DNA of 14,965 nt from assembly GCA_016177515.1 (NCBI GenBank), contig JACOUZ010000102.1:1-14965 (forward strand). The letters run 5' to 3'. This DNA is from Acidobacteriota bacterium (lineage in GTDB: Bacteria > Acidobacteriota > Polarisedimenticolia > Gp22-AA2). This document shows positions 1 through 7,139 of this stretch, piece after piece (within the stretch, counting starts at the first letter, position 1; every line of letters begins with the position of its first letter). The notes beneath the pieces were generated by a model. It saw only the letters and a list, made by a program, of their open reading frames with translations. It did not search any database and was not told the origin of the DNA. The position numbers and the translations under genes were made by a program.

Positions 1-211
1 CCTCCGCGATGACTCACATGGCGGTCGTCGCGGCGCCTAGCGGCCGACCCCGCGGCGCCACGAACGCGACCCATGCCATTACTCGGACACACTCCTAGTT
101 TCTGCCGCCGCAAAACGCTATCATGTGCGCGTGCAGTCATACGTTTGCGTCCTCATTCCCTAACGCAATCCGTTGCACGGCCTCTTCCCCGGCCGCGTCG
201 AGGTGAATGCT

Positions 212-1246
212 GTGGGCACACTCGTTCTCAGGGCCATCCTGGTCCTCCTTTCCGTCCTCTTCGGCGAGCAGATCCGGCCGATCACGCTGACCCCCCTCGA
301 CCTGACCGGTCTCTTCATCGGGACCGGCGTGGCGGCCCTGATCATCGCCCTCGAATACCTTCTGCGCAGCCTCGAGATGAACTCCCTTCTCGGCGGCCTG
401 GCCGGCCTCCTCGTCGGCGGAGCGGCCGCGGGACTCGTCGTGGTGCTCCTGCCTCTCGACCTGTTCGCTCCCGCCTCGCCCCTGGCGATCAAAGGCTTCG
501 TGTTCCTGGTTTTCGGGTACACCGGCATGGCCATCGGGGCCGCGCGCGGCGAACGCTTCACCCCGGCCAGCCTGCGCGCCGCCTGGGCCGAGGGCGGCCA
601 GAAGCAGAACTACAAGATCCTCGACACCAGCGTCATCATCGACGGCCGGATCGCCGACGTCTGCGAGACCGGCTTCCTGGACGGGACGCTGGTGGCGCCG
701 CAGTTCGTCCTCAGGGAGCTGCAGTACATTGCCGACTCCCAGGACTCGCTCAAGCGCAACCGCGGGCGCAAGGGGCTCGACATCCTGCAGCGGATCAAGA
801 AGGGCCCCGACGTGAAGGTCCTCATCTCCGAGGCCGACTTCCCCGACATCAAGGACGTCGACATGAAGCTGATCGAGCTGGCCAAGCAGCTCGCAGGCAA
901 GATCATCACCAACGATTTCAACCTGAACAAGGTCGCCGAGCTGCGCGGCGTCCAGGTGCTCAACATCAACTCGCTCGCCAATTCCCTGAAGCCGGTCGTC
1001 CTCCCCGGCGAGGCGATGAAGGTGTTCATCCTCAAGGAGGGGAAGGAACCCAACCAGGGGGTCGGCTACCTGGACGACGGCACCATGGTCGTCGTGGACA
1101 ACGCCAAGCGCCACATCGGCCGGAACATCGAGATCACCGTCACCTCGGTCCTGCAGACGACGGCCGGCAAGATGTTCTTCGGCAAGTCCGAGACCGCCGA
1201 CGAGGCGACCCCCATCGAGCACCGCCCGCGGAGGACCGGCGCTTGA
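212..1246 (+). CDS. Membrane-anchored PIN/TRAM domain protein (YacL-like)
   Basis: Predicted membrane-bound PIN-domain nuclease of 344 aa, resembling Bacillus YacL. The N-terminal ~110 residues form about four hydrophobic helices. A PIN domain follows (~residues 134-255), starting with YKILDTSVIIDGRIAD, where Asp138 is the first metal ligand. Further acidic PIN residues lie in VLREL, DVDMKL and TNDFNL. A C-terminal TRAM domain (~258-325, VLPGEAMKVFILKEGKE onwards) suggests RNA binding. The GTG at 212 is chosen because GAGGTGA (200-206) is an excellent Shine-Dalgarno 5-6 nt upstream; GTG 203 and TTG 173 are in frame but have poor sites. The stop overlaps the TTG of the next gene (TTGA). The family is well known but its substrate is not; nuclease activity is inferred from the conserved acidic residues. 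I saw no convincing promoter in the 211 bases upstream. Confidence 0.9.
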   Translation: MGTLVLRAILVLLSVLFGEQIRPITLTPLDLTGLFIGTGVAALIIALEYLLRSLEMNSLLGGLAGLLVGGAAAGLVVVLLPLDLFAPASPLAIKGFVFLVFGYTGMAIGAARGERFTPASLRAAWAEGGQKQNYKILDTSVIIDGRIADVCETGFLDGTLVAPQFVLRELQYIADSQDSLKRNRGRKGLDILQRIKKGPDVKVLISEADFPDIKDVDMKLIELAKQLAGKIITNDFNLNKVAELRGVQVLNINSLANSLKPVVLPGEAMKVFILKEGKEPNQGVGYLDDGTMVVVDNAKRHIGRNIEITVTSVLQTTAGKMFFGKSETADEATPIEHRPRRTGA

Positions 1247-2271
1247 TCCGGGCGGTCCCTCTCGTCCTGCTCCTCGCGATCCCGGCCGGCCCGGCGCATT
1301 GCGCCGGCGAACCGCCCGCCACGACGCCGCATGCTTACATCATCATGCCGTTCGAGAACACGGCGGAGGACCGCTCCCTGGATTGGCTGTCTTCCGGGCT
1401 GGCGCACACCCTGGGAGAATACCTGCTGGGATTCGGCCAGAAGGTCATGGACGACGAGGAACGGTCGGTCCTTCTGGAGGGGAGCGGCATTCCCGCCGGC
1501 GCCCCCCTGGCGCTGGCCAGCGCCCTGGAGCTGGGACGCAGGACCCTGGCCCGTCCGGGCGGAATGCGGATCGACCGGTTGATCCTCGGCCGCTTCAACG
1601 TCGACAACGGGGAGATCACCCTCGCGGCGCGCGCCATCGACATCCGGCAGGAAAAGGCGCGGCCGTGGCTGTCGCGCTCGGGACGGCTGAAAGACCTTCT
1701 CGAAGTGCACCGCGACCTCGCCCTGGCGCTGGCCAGGGACGAAAACCTCCAGGTCTCCGCGGGACGCTCCGAGCTCCTGCGCAAGCAGTCCGAGGACGCT
1801 CCCCTGCTCGCCTTCGATACCTACTGCCGCGCCATGGCCGAGAGCGATTCGAAGAAGCGCCTGCAGCTCCTGCGCCGGGCGATGCAGCAGTTCCCCGGCT
1901 ACCCGAAGGCGGCCTACCAGGCCGGGTCGCTGCTCGCCAGGGAGGAGCGCTGGGAGGAGGCGGCGGCGGTCCTGGCCCAGGCGACTTCGGATCCGTTCCC
2001 CTACGAATCCGATTTTCACCTGCTCTCCGCCCTCGTCGCCCTGAAGCGGAAGGACCCCCAGGCGGCGATGGCCGGGGCCCGGCGCGCCCTGGCGATCGCC
2101 GACACGGCGCGCGGCCACCTGCTGCTCGGGAAGGCCCTGCAGGCCGCCGGCGACACAGCCGGGGCCCAGGCCGAGATGGACAAGGCCCAGTCGGCCGATC
2201 CGGCAGGCGCCGACACCGACGACCTGCGACGCGCGCTGGACGAAGGGAAGAACTCACGGAGGGGTCCTTGA
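1243..2271 (+). CDS. Exported TolB-like / tetratricopeptide repeat protein
   Basis: Protein of 342 aa starting at TTG 1243, which overlaps the previous stop as TTGA; GGAGG at 1230-1234 is the ribosome site. Residues 1-21 (MIRAVPLVLLLAIPAGPAHC) look like a signal peptide. The Cys lies in PAHC, which is not a good lipobox, so a lipoprotein is uncertain. Residues 33-62 (IIMPFENTAEDRSLDWLSSG) match the start of TolB-like/FlgO-like N-terminal domains that precede TPRs in many envelope proteins. From ~185 onward the sequence is helical with TPR character: YPKAAYQAGSLLAREERWEE, then SALVALKRKDPQAAMAGARR, then GHLLLGKALQAAGDTAGAQA. Its role is probably protein-protein contacts in the periplasm; no enzyme motif is seen. 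It is translationally coupled to both neighbours. The exact function is unknown. Confidence 0.8.
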   Translation: MIRAVPLVLLLAIPAGPAHCAGEPPATTPHAYIIMPFENTAEDRSLDWLSSGLAHTLGEYLLGFGQKVMDDEERSVLLEGSGIPAGAPLALASALELGRRTLARPGGMRIDRLILGRFNVDNGEITLAARAIDIRQEKARPWLSRSGRLKDLLEVHRDLALALARDENLQVSAGRSELLRKQSEDAPLLAFDTYCRAMAESDSKKRLQLLRRAMQQFPGYPKAAYQAGSLLAREERWEEAAAVLAQATSDPFPYESDFHLLSALVALKRKDPQAAMAGARRALAIADTARGHLLLGKALQAAGDTAGAQAEMDKAQSADPAGADTDDLRRALDEGKNSRRGP

Positions 2272-3959
2272 GCCCGCCGTCGGACCTCGAGATCGCGCAC
2301 CGGGCCACTCTCAAGCGCATCGAGAGCATCGCGGAGCCGCTCGGCATCCTGCCCGACGAGCTGGAGACGTACGGCCGCTACAAGGCCAAGATCGCGCTGT
2401 CCGCGCTGGACCGCCTCAAGGACAGGCCCGGCGGGCGCTACATCTGCGTCACCGGCATCAACCCGACTCCCCTCGGCGAGGGAAAGACCGTGGTCACCAT
2501 CGGCCTGGCGCAGGCCCTGAGGCGCCTCGGTCGGCGCGCCCTCAGCACGCTGCGCCAGCCATCGATGGGCCCGGTGTTCGGGATCAAGGGGGGCGCGACC
2601 GGGGGCGGCTACTCGCAGGTGGTGCCGATGGAGGAGATCAACCTGCACTTCACCGGGGACTTTCACGCCGTGGCGGCGGCGCACAACCTCCTGTCCGCCC
2701 TGATCGACAACCACCTGCACCACGGCAACCGGCTCGCCCTGGCCCCGGAAGCCATCCTGTGGCGCCGCAGCCTCGACCTGAACGATCGGGCCCTGCGCCG
2801 CATCCGCGTCGGGCTCGGCGGCGGCGCCAACGGCGTGGAGCGCGAGAGCGGCTACGACATCACCGCCGCCTCCGAGGTGATGGCGATCCTTTCCCTCGCG
2901 AAGGACCCGCGCGACCTCAAGGAACGCCTGGCGCGCATCCTGATCGGCGTCGACCGCGACGGCCGCGGCGTGGTTGCCTCGGCGCTCAAGGCCCAGGGGC
3001 CGATGGCGGCCATCCTGAGGGACGCGATCAAGCCGAACCTGGTGCAGAACCTCGAGGGAGGGGCGGCCCTGATCCACTGCGGACCCTTCGCCAACGTGGC
3101 CCACGGCAACAATTCCGTCCTGGCCGATCTCCTGGCGCTGAAGCTCGCCGATTACGTGGTCACCGAGAGCGGCTTCGGCTCCGAGATGGGGGCCGAGAAG
3201 CTGTTCGACATCAAGTGCCCGGCGGCCGGCCTCGTGCCGTCGGCCGCGGTCATCGTCTGCTCGGTGCGCGCCCTCAAGCTGCACGGCGGCGTGGCGATCG
3301 CCGGCCGGGACACGTCAGCCCTGAACAAGCCGGACGTCGCCGCGGTCGGCCGCGGCTGCGAGAACCTCCGCAAGCACATCGAGAACGTGCGCACCTTCGG
3401 GCTCCCCGCCGTCGTCGCCGTGAACCGCTTCGACAGCGACACACCGGCCGAGATCGAGGAGGTGGTGGGACGGGCGCGCGCCGCCGGGGCGTTCGCAGCC
3501 GTGCCTGCGACCGTATGGGCGCACGGCGGCGAGGGGGGCCTCGAGCTGGCCCAGGCCGTCATCCGGGCCGCCGACTCGGGGGCGCAGTTCCGCCCCCTCT
3601 ATATCCCCGGACTGTCGATCGAGGAGAAGATCGAGACGATCGCCCGGAAGATCTACGGCGCCGCGGGCGTCACCTACACCGAGAAGGCCAGGGACCGGAT
3701 CGAGTTCTGCAGGCGGCAGGGCCTGGGACACGTCCCCATCTGCATGGCCAAGACCCCCCTCTCCCTGTCCCACGACCCGACGCTCAAGGGAAGGCCCGAG
3801 GGTTTCGTGCTCCCGGTCACGGACGTCCGCGCCTCGGCCGGCGCCGGATACGTCTATCCTCTGATCGGCAGCATCCTGACCATGCCGGGCCTGCCGACGG
3901 TCCCCGTCGCCGAGCAGATCGACCTGGACGACCAGGGACGCGTCAGCGGCCTCTCCTGA
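2268..3959 (+). CDS. fhs: Formate--tetrahydrofolate ligase
   Basis: Catalyses ATP-dependent formylation of tetrahydrofolate to 10-formyl-THF in one-carbon metabolism, feeding purine and fMet-tRNA synthesis and, in some bacteria, the Wood-Ljungdahl pathway. The 563-aa length fits the family (~555-560). The nucleotide-binding loop TPLGEGKTVVTIGLAQAL has GEGKT at residues 70-74. It is followed by the family signatures QPSMGPVFGIKGGATGGGY and PMEEINLHFTGDFHAV. The C-terminal half carries the conserved LPVTDVRASAGAGYVYPL. The start is TTG 2268, because GGAGG (2258-2262) sits 5 nt upstream, the TTGA overlaps the preceding stop, and no in-frame ATG lies near the conserved N terminus. No other acetyl-CoA pathway gene is visible, so a folate/purine role is the safer reading. 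Confidence 0.97.
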   Translation: MSPPSDLEIAHRATLKRIESIAEPLGILPDELETYGRYKAKIALSALDRLKDRPGGRYICVTGINPTPLGEGKTVVTIGLAQALRRLGRRALSTLRQPSMGPVFGIKGGATGGGYSQVVPMEEINLHFTGDFHAVAAAHNLLSALIDNHLHHGNRLALAPEAILWRRSLDLNDRALRRIRVGLGGGANGVERESGYDITAASEVMAILSLAKDPRDLKERLARILIGVDRDGRGVVASALKAQGPMAAILRDAIKPNLVQNLEGGAALIHCGPFANVAHGNNSVLADLLALKLADYVVTESGFGSEMGAEKLFDIKCPAAGLVPSAAVIVCSVRALKLHGGVAIAGRDTSALNKPDVAAVGRGCENLRKHIENVRTFGLPAVVAVNRFDSDTPAEIEEVVGRARAAGAFAAVPATVWAHGGEGGLELAQAVIRAADSGAQFRPLYIPGLSIEEKIETIARKIYGAAGVTYTEKARDRIEFCRRQGLGHVPICMAKTPLSLSHDPTLKGRPEGFVLPVTDVRASAGAGYVYPLIGSILTMPGLPTVPVAEQIDLDDQGRVSGLS

Positions 3960-4003
3960 CTCTCGGACCGGTGTGCGGAGGGATCCTCCGGATGTGCGTG
4001 GGG

Positions 4004-4072
4004 GGCCAGACCGGGCGGCCGTGGCGTGGCGATTTCGAGCCATGAGCCACGCCGCGGCAGCCCGGTCTGGCC
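4004..4072. repeat. 27-bp near-perfect inverted repeat (hairpin)
   Basis: The left arm 4004-4030 and right arm 4046-4072 pair over 27 positions with one G/A mismatch and one G-T wobble. The outer 13 bp (GGCCAGACCGGGC with GCCCGGTCTGGCC) and inner 8 bp (GGCGTGGC with GCCACGCC) are perfect. The loop is 15 nt. It lies between the fhs stop and the next promoter, so it may end or stabilise the fhs transcript, but no T-run follows on either strand. A dispersed palindromic element is an alternative that needs whole-genome comparison. Confidence 0.85.
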
Positions 4073-4111
4073 GGCCACTCGATACCGGGGATATCTCAGA
4101 TCGCCAGGGGC

Positions 4112-4140
4112 TTGACGGCTCATGCGTTTGGTGATATTAA
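4112..4140 (+). promoter_or_regulatory. Sigma-70-type promoter for the small exported protein
   Basis: TTGACG (4112-4117) and TATTAA (4135-4140) are separated by 17 bp, a near-consensus housekeeping promoter. The expected transcript start is near 4147, leaving just enough leader for the strong ribosome site at 4165-4173 and the GTG at 4178. That geometry argues against the upstream ATG at 4160. Confidence 0.75.
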
Positions 4141-4177
4141 GCGGCCAGGTGCGAGTTCCATGAGAAGGGGGTGGCGC

Positions 4178-4666
4178 GTGAATACTGTAGCGCGTGCAGT
4201 GCTCGTTGTTCTGGCCGCGGTCGCCGTCGCGGCCGTGCTTCCCGGCACGATGGTCGGCGCCGATGAAGAGAAGGTCGTGGTCTCGCGCCCGGGAACCGTT
4301 TTCCACCTGCCCGGCGCCTCGGACATTCGCGGGCGTGGTTTCGAGAAGGGATTGGACGCGGCCATGGCGGCGGGATATCAGCCCTGCCGCGTCTGTTTCG
4401 CGAAGGAGGCAGCGGCCTCCCGGGTGACGGGCGCCTCGACCGGCGCGGCGGCGCTGGCAGCGAGCGGGCGGGGTCACGGCTACGGCAATACTCCCTCGTC
4501 GAACGCGGGCCAGCCTTCCGGGTTGCAGGTCGGTTCGCTGGGCCACAGGTCTCTCGAAGGCGAGGTGAAGGACCCATACGAGGACCTGCGGACGATCCGG
4601 ACCCCGTCAAAGGAGCAGGGGGCGTATTCCGAGGAGAGTTATTTCCAGCGCCACGGCAGCTACTGA
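4178..4666 (+). CDS. Small exported protein with degenerate YHxPGC...GYxPCxxC motif
   Basis: Protein of 162 aa, no gene name recognised. GTG 4178 is chosen because AAGGGGGTG (4165-4173) almost matches the full anti-Shine-Dalgarno complement and the promoter at 4112-4140 predicts transcription from ~4147; ATG 4160 is an in-frame alternative. Residues 1-28 form a signal peptide with likely cleavage after VGA. The next ~45 residues (VVSRPGTVFHLPGASDI to AAGYQPCRVCF) resemble the small Ada-type/thermonuclease-associated zinc module, normally YHxPGC...GYxPCxxC. His43, Cys70 and Cys73 remain, but the first Cys is replaced by Ala47. The rest is low-complexity, rich in Gly, Ser and Ala, ending in a charged, Tyr-containing tail. 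It has its own promoter and terminator. Metal binding is inferred and may be lost. Confidence 0.7.
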   Translation: MNTVARAVLVVLAAVAVAAVLPGTMVGADEEKVVVSRPGTVFHLPGASDIRGRGFEKGLDAAMAAGYQPCRVCFAKEAAASRVTGASTGAAALAASGRGHGYGNTPSSNAGQPSGLQVGSLGHRSLEGEVKDPYEDLRTIRTPSKEQGAYSEESYFQRHGSY

Positions 4667-4696
4667 TTCCCGGCTGTACGACCGCTCCCGCGTGAT

Positions 4697-4726
4697 TGAG
4701 GGGCCTGCTCCGGCAGGCTCCTTTTT
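4697..4726 (+). terminator. Rho-independent terminator
   Basis: GCCTGC (4703-4708) pairs with GCAGGC (4713-4718) around a TCCG loop; flanking GG/CC extends the stem, and TTTTT follows at 4722-4726. It lies 31 nt after the stop of the exported protein gene and before the convergent membrane protein gene, so it ends the monocistronic 4178-4666 unit. Confidence 0.85.
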
Positions 4727-4759
4727 CGTGGCGTGGACAGGACGGGGTCGCGGTCCCGG

Positions 4760-5548
4760 TCAGGCGCGCAGGCGGCGGGTGTAGCGCGCCACCAGGAAAG
4801 CGTCGTACGTGCTGATCAGCCAGGACAGCGCCGTCACAAACAGGATCGCCATCCCCGCCTTGATCGCCCGGTTGACCAGGAACTGCTGCGGCTCGATGTC
4901 GGCCAGGATGCGGAAGAAGGGCGAGAGCCGGAACAGGACCACCAGGTACGCCTGGAGGAAGAAGGAGAACAGGAAGAAAACCGCCTTCCCGAGCTGCCCG
5001 TTGAGCAGCTGTCCCCATCCGGGCACGCAGAGGGACGCCAGCCCCGAGACCAGCGGACGGTGGAGACCCTCGAACCGTCCGCCGCGCGCCTCCGCCCCCC
5101 GGTAGGCCTGGGCCACGTTGTAGATCAGGAAGAAGATCACGCAGAAGTCGATCGACGAGGCATAGAGCATCAGCTCCCACTCGCTCACGAAGAACAGGTG
5201 GGCGAACGTCCTGATCCGGTCCCACGTCATGTAGAGCAGGTAGTGGAACGACAGGATCATGAGCTCGCAAAGCAGGAAAAGCGCCGCCAGCCTGCCGTCG
5301 CCGTTGTAGAACTGCCCCAGTCCCCAGACGAACAGCGACAGCGTTGATGCCGCCGCGGGGCTCTTAGACAACCGGCCCCGGGCCGCGGCCGGGCGATCGG
5401 CCACGGTCACCTCGACGGCCTCCGACCGCTCGGCCGCTTTCGCCGCCTTGGCCACGGCGCGCGGCCCTCCCCCTTTCCCCTTGCCCTTTTCGGAAGGCTT
5501 GAGGATGTCGTCCTCCGTGATCACGAAGACCTCGTCCTGGTTGATCAT
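4760..5548 (-). CDS. Polytopic membrane protein with two TM2-like motifs
   Basis: Protein of 262 aa, not assigned to a named gene. Residues 1-65 are charged and Lys/Ala/Gly-rich, probably cytoplasmic. The remainder holds several hydrophobic segments: ~69-103, 126-147, 165-205 and 228-255. Two copies of a TM2-like signature occur, GLGQFYNGDGRLAALFLL at 76-93 and VPGWGQLLNGQLGKAVFFLF at 175-194, each a glycine turn GxGQxxNG followed by a hydrophobic helix. This suggests an internal duplication. The ATG at 5548 follows a purine-rich GGAGGGAAGAGGGAG stretch on the minus strand. It is convergent with the 4178-4666 gene. It lies 250 nt downstream of aroF on the same strand, with no clear promoter of its own. 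TM2 proteins have no single known function. Confidence 0.8.
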   Translation of the reverse strand: MINQDEVFVITEDDILKPSEKGKGKGGGPRAVAKAAKAAERSEAVEVTVADRPAAARGRLSKSPAAASTLSLFVWGLGQFYNGDGRLAALFLLCELMILSFHYLLYMTWDRIRTFAHLFFVSEWELMLYASSIDFCVIFFLIYNVAQAYRGAEARGGRFEGLHRPLVSGLASLCVPGWGQLLNGQLGKAVFFLFSFFLQAYLVVLFRLSPFFRILADIEPQQFLVNRAIKAGMAILFVTALSWLISTYDAFLVARYTRRLRA

Positions 5549-5798
5549 CTCCCTCTTCCCTCCGGCGTCACCGGCAGGACCGCAATCGCAGATCTAAGGT
5601 GGTCCGTCCGGTCGAACGGTGCAACCTCGGGAGAATGAGCAAGGGACGTACCAGAACGTGTCCACAAACCGGGATTCGTCTAAGTGCAGCGTGTCCCGCC
5701 AGTTCGCGCACGGCCGGAGGGCCGGCGTCGGAAGTCCCGGCGCCGGACCGCGGGCGGCATCGGCAAAAACAGTAAGGGGAATTGCGATCCTGTAACAG

Positions 5799-6815
5799 TC
5801 AATCGTGGAGACGGCCGACGAGTCCGGCCATCGCCCGGATGTCGCCGACGAGCGCGGCGAATTGATCGGGGAGGATGGCCTGCGGCCCGTCCGACAGGGC
5901 CCTGGAGGGGTCGTCGTGGACCTCCACCATGACTCCGTCCGCCCCCACCGCGATCGCTGCCCGTGCCAGGGGGATCACCTTGTCGCGCCGGCCGGTCCCG
6001 TGGCTCGGATCGACCAGGATGGGCAGGTGACTGAGGTGCTTCACGGACGGGACGATGGCGAGATCCAGCGTGTTGCGGGAATGGTCGGCGAAGGTGCGCA
6101 CGCCGCGCTCGCACAGGAACACCTGGTAATTGCCCTCCGAGACGATGTACTCCGCCGCCATCAGGAACTCGTCGAGTGTGGCCGACAGGCCGCGCTTCAG
6201 GAACACTGGCAGCTTCGATTTGCCGGCGCGCTTCAGAAGAGAAAAATTCTGCATGTTGCGCGCCCCGATCTGCACGGCGTCGGCGTGATCCTCCACCATC
6301 GCCATCGACTCCTCGTCCACCGCCTCGGTGACGATCGGCAGGCCTGTCTCCCGCCGGACGCGCGCCAGGATCCTGAGCCCTTCGAGCCCGAGCCCCTGGA
6401 ACGAGTAGGGGGAGGTTCGCGGCTTGAAGGCGCCGGCGCGGAACAGGTCCGCCCCCGCCGCAGCCACCTGGCGGGCAATCGCCAGCGTCCGGTCCTCGGT
6501 CTCCACCGCGCAGGGCCCGGCGATGATCGTCAGGCGCGGGCCCCCCACCGGCCGGCCGCCGACCTGGATGACGCTGCCGGAGGCCTTCACCTCCCGGCTC
6601 ACCAGCTTGTAGGGCTTGGTGACCCGGATCGCCTGCTGCACGCCGGAAAGGATTTCGAACTCGGCGGGGTCGAGGGGCCCGTGATTGCCGGTGATCCCGA
6701 TGGCGGTCCGCTCGGCCCCGGGGATCGGATGGGCCCGCAGCCCGAGGGCCTGGATCCGGTCGATGACCCCGCGGATCTGTTCCTCCGTCGCCGCCGATTC
6801 CATGACGATCAGCAT
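5799..6815 (-). CDS. aroF: 3-deoxy-7-phosphoheptulonate synthase, type I-beta
   Basis: Condenses phosphoenolpyruvate with erythrose 4-phosphate to DAHP, the first step of the shikimate pathway to aromatic amino acids. The 338-aa length and layout match Thermotoga-type enzymes. Residues 1-~67 form the ferredoxin-like regulatory domain (MLIVMESAATEEQIRGVIDR), which in that family mediates feedback inhibition. The TIM barrel follows, with GPCAVE (100-105), KPRTSPYSFQG (131-141), KRG (208-210) and DPSHGTGRRD (269-278). Likely metal ligands are Cys102, His272, Glu298 and Asp309. The ATG is preceded on the minus strand by GGAGAG at good spacing. There is no fused chorismate mutase. It is divergent from the tRNA-Val/thrS operon, with a candidate promoter at 6842-6871. 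No other shikimate gene is in view. Confidence 0.96.
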   Translation of the reverse strand: MLIVMESAATEEQIRGVIDRIQALGLRAHPIPGAERTAIGITGNHGPLDPAEFEILSGVQQAIRVTKPYKLVSREVKASGSVIQVGGRPVGGPRLTIIAGPCAVETEDRTLAIARQVAAAGADLFRAGAFKPRTSPYSFQGLGLEGLRILARVRRETGLPIVTEAVDEESMAMVEDHADAVQIGARNMQNFSLLKRAGKSKLPVFLKRGLSATLDEFLMAAEYIVSEGNYQVFLCERGVRTFADHSRNTLDLAIVPSVKHLSHLPILVDPSHGTGRRDKVIPLARAAIAVGADGVMVEVHDDPSRALSDGPQAILPDQFAALVGDIRAMAGLVGRLHD

Positions 6816-6841
6816 CCGCCATCTCTCCAGGGGGACGGCGG

Positions 6842-6871
6842 ATGATACGCCGGCCCGCCCCTTCGGGGCAA
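6842..6871 (-). promoter_or_regulatory. Possible aroF promoter
   Basis: On the minus strand, TTGCCC (6871-6866) and TATCAT (6847-6842) are 18 bp apart. They would start transcription near 6835, about 20 nt before the aroF ATG. The -35 matches only at TTG, so this is a weak, position-supported call. Confidence 0.35.
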
Positions 6872-6890
6872 CCGGAAGTAGTCTGTTCAG

Positions 6891-6920
6891 TTGACAATAG
6901 CGCGGACTGCCCCGTATACT
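6891..6920 (+). promoter_or_regulatory. Strong sigma-70-type promoter for tRNA-Val and thrS operon
   Basis: Perfect -35 TTGACA (6891-6896) and -10 TATACT (6915-6920) with an 18-bp spacer, the best promoter match in the window. The predicted start is near 6927, about 56 nt before the tRNA. No terminator separates the tRNA from thrS, so this promoter probably also feeds the translation-gene cluster downstream. Confidence 0.85.
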
Positions 6921-6982
6921 CTCGCCTTCTCATGGCAACCCACGAAGCGCCCTATGCGGCGCCGGCATGGGCTTTCAGGTGA

Positions 6983-7057
6983 AGGCGCGTAGCTCAGGGG
7001 GAGAGCGCTACCTTGACACGGTAGAAGTCAGCGGTTCAAATCCGCTCGCGCCTACCA
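6983..7057 (+). tRNA. tRNA-Val (anticodon GAC)
   Basis: Full cloverleaf. The acceptor stem AGGCGCG (6983-6989) pairs perfectly with CGCGCCT (7047-7053). T8 A9 and a 4-bp D stem (GCTC 6992-6995 / GAGC 7003-7006) follow. The anticodon stem is CTACC/GGTAG with loop TTGACAC, anticodon GAC at 7015-7017. The T arm is AGCGG-TTCAAAT-CCGCT. Discriminator A7054 is followed by an encoded CCA (7055-7057). It reads GUC/GUU valine codons. It lies 82 nt upstream of thrS and is probably cotranscribed, released by tRNA processing. Confidence 0.97.
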
Positions 7058-7139
7058 CTCCCGCCTCCCACCACGATGCCCCCTGCCCGGACGGACCCAG
7101 GTGACGGTCGGGGCGCCGAAATTGAAAGGACAGAGCAGC

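Noticed and set aside
96..124. Promoter before the PIN/TRAM gene (TATCAT at 119-124)
   Set aside because: No acceptable -35 element lies at 16-18 bp spacing, so it was not called.
1243..1308. Lipoprotein signal in the TolB-like/TPR protein
   Set aside because: A Cys follows the hydrophobic stretch, but the preceding residues PAH do not fit the lipobox consensus; left as a probable ordinary signal peptide.
2016..3284. A 422-aa minus-strand frame opposite fhs
   Set aside because: Antisense shadow of a strongly conserved gene; composition is repetitive and no domain is recognisable.
4733..5347. A 204-aa plus-strand frame opposite the TM2-like membrane protein
   Set aside because: Its sequence is Glu/Gln/Arg-rich and repetitive, as expected opposite a Leu/Phe-rich membrane protein; it has no ribosome site.
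5692..5762. Small structured RNA between the membrane protein gene and aroF
   Set aside because: Only short GC-rich stems (GCCGG/CCGGC, CCGGCG/CGCCGG) are present, as expected by chance at this GC content, with no promoter or terminator.
7058..7139. T-box or other riboswitch before thrS
   Set aside because: Only 82 nt separate the tRNA and thrS; no T-box core, specifier loop or terminator/antiterminator pair is visible.
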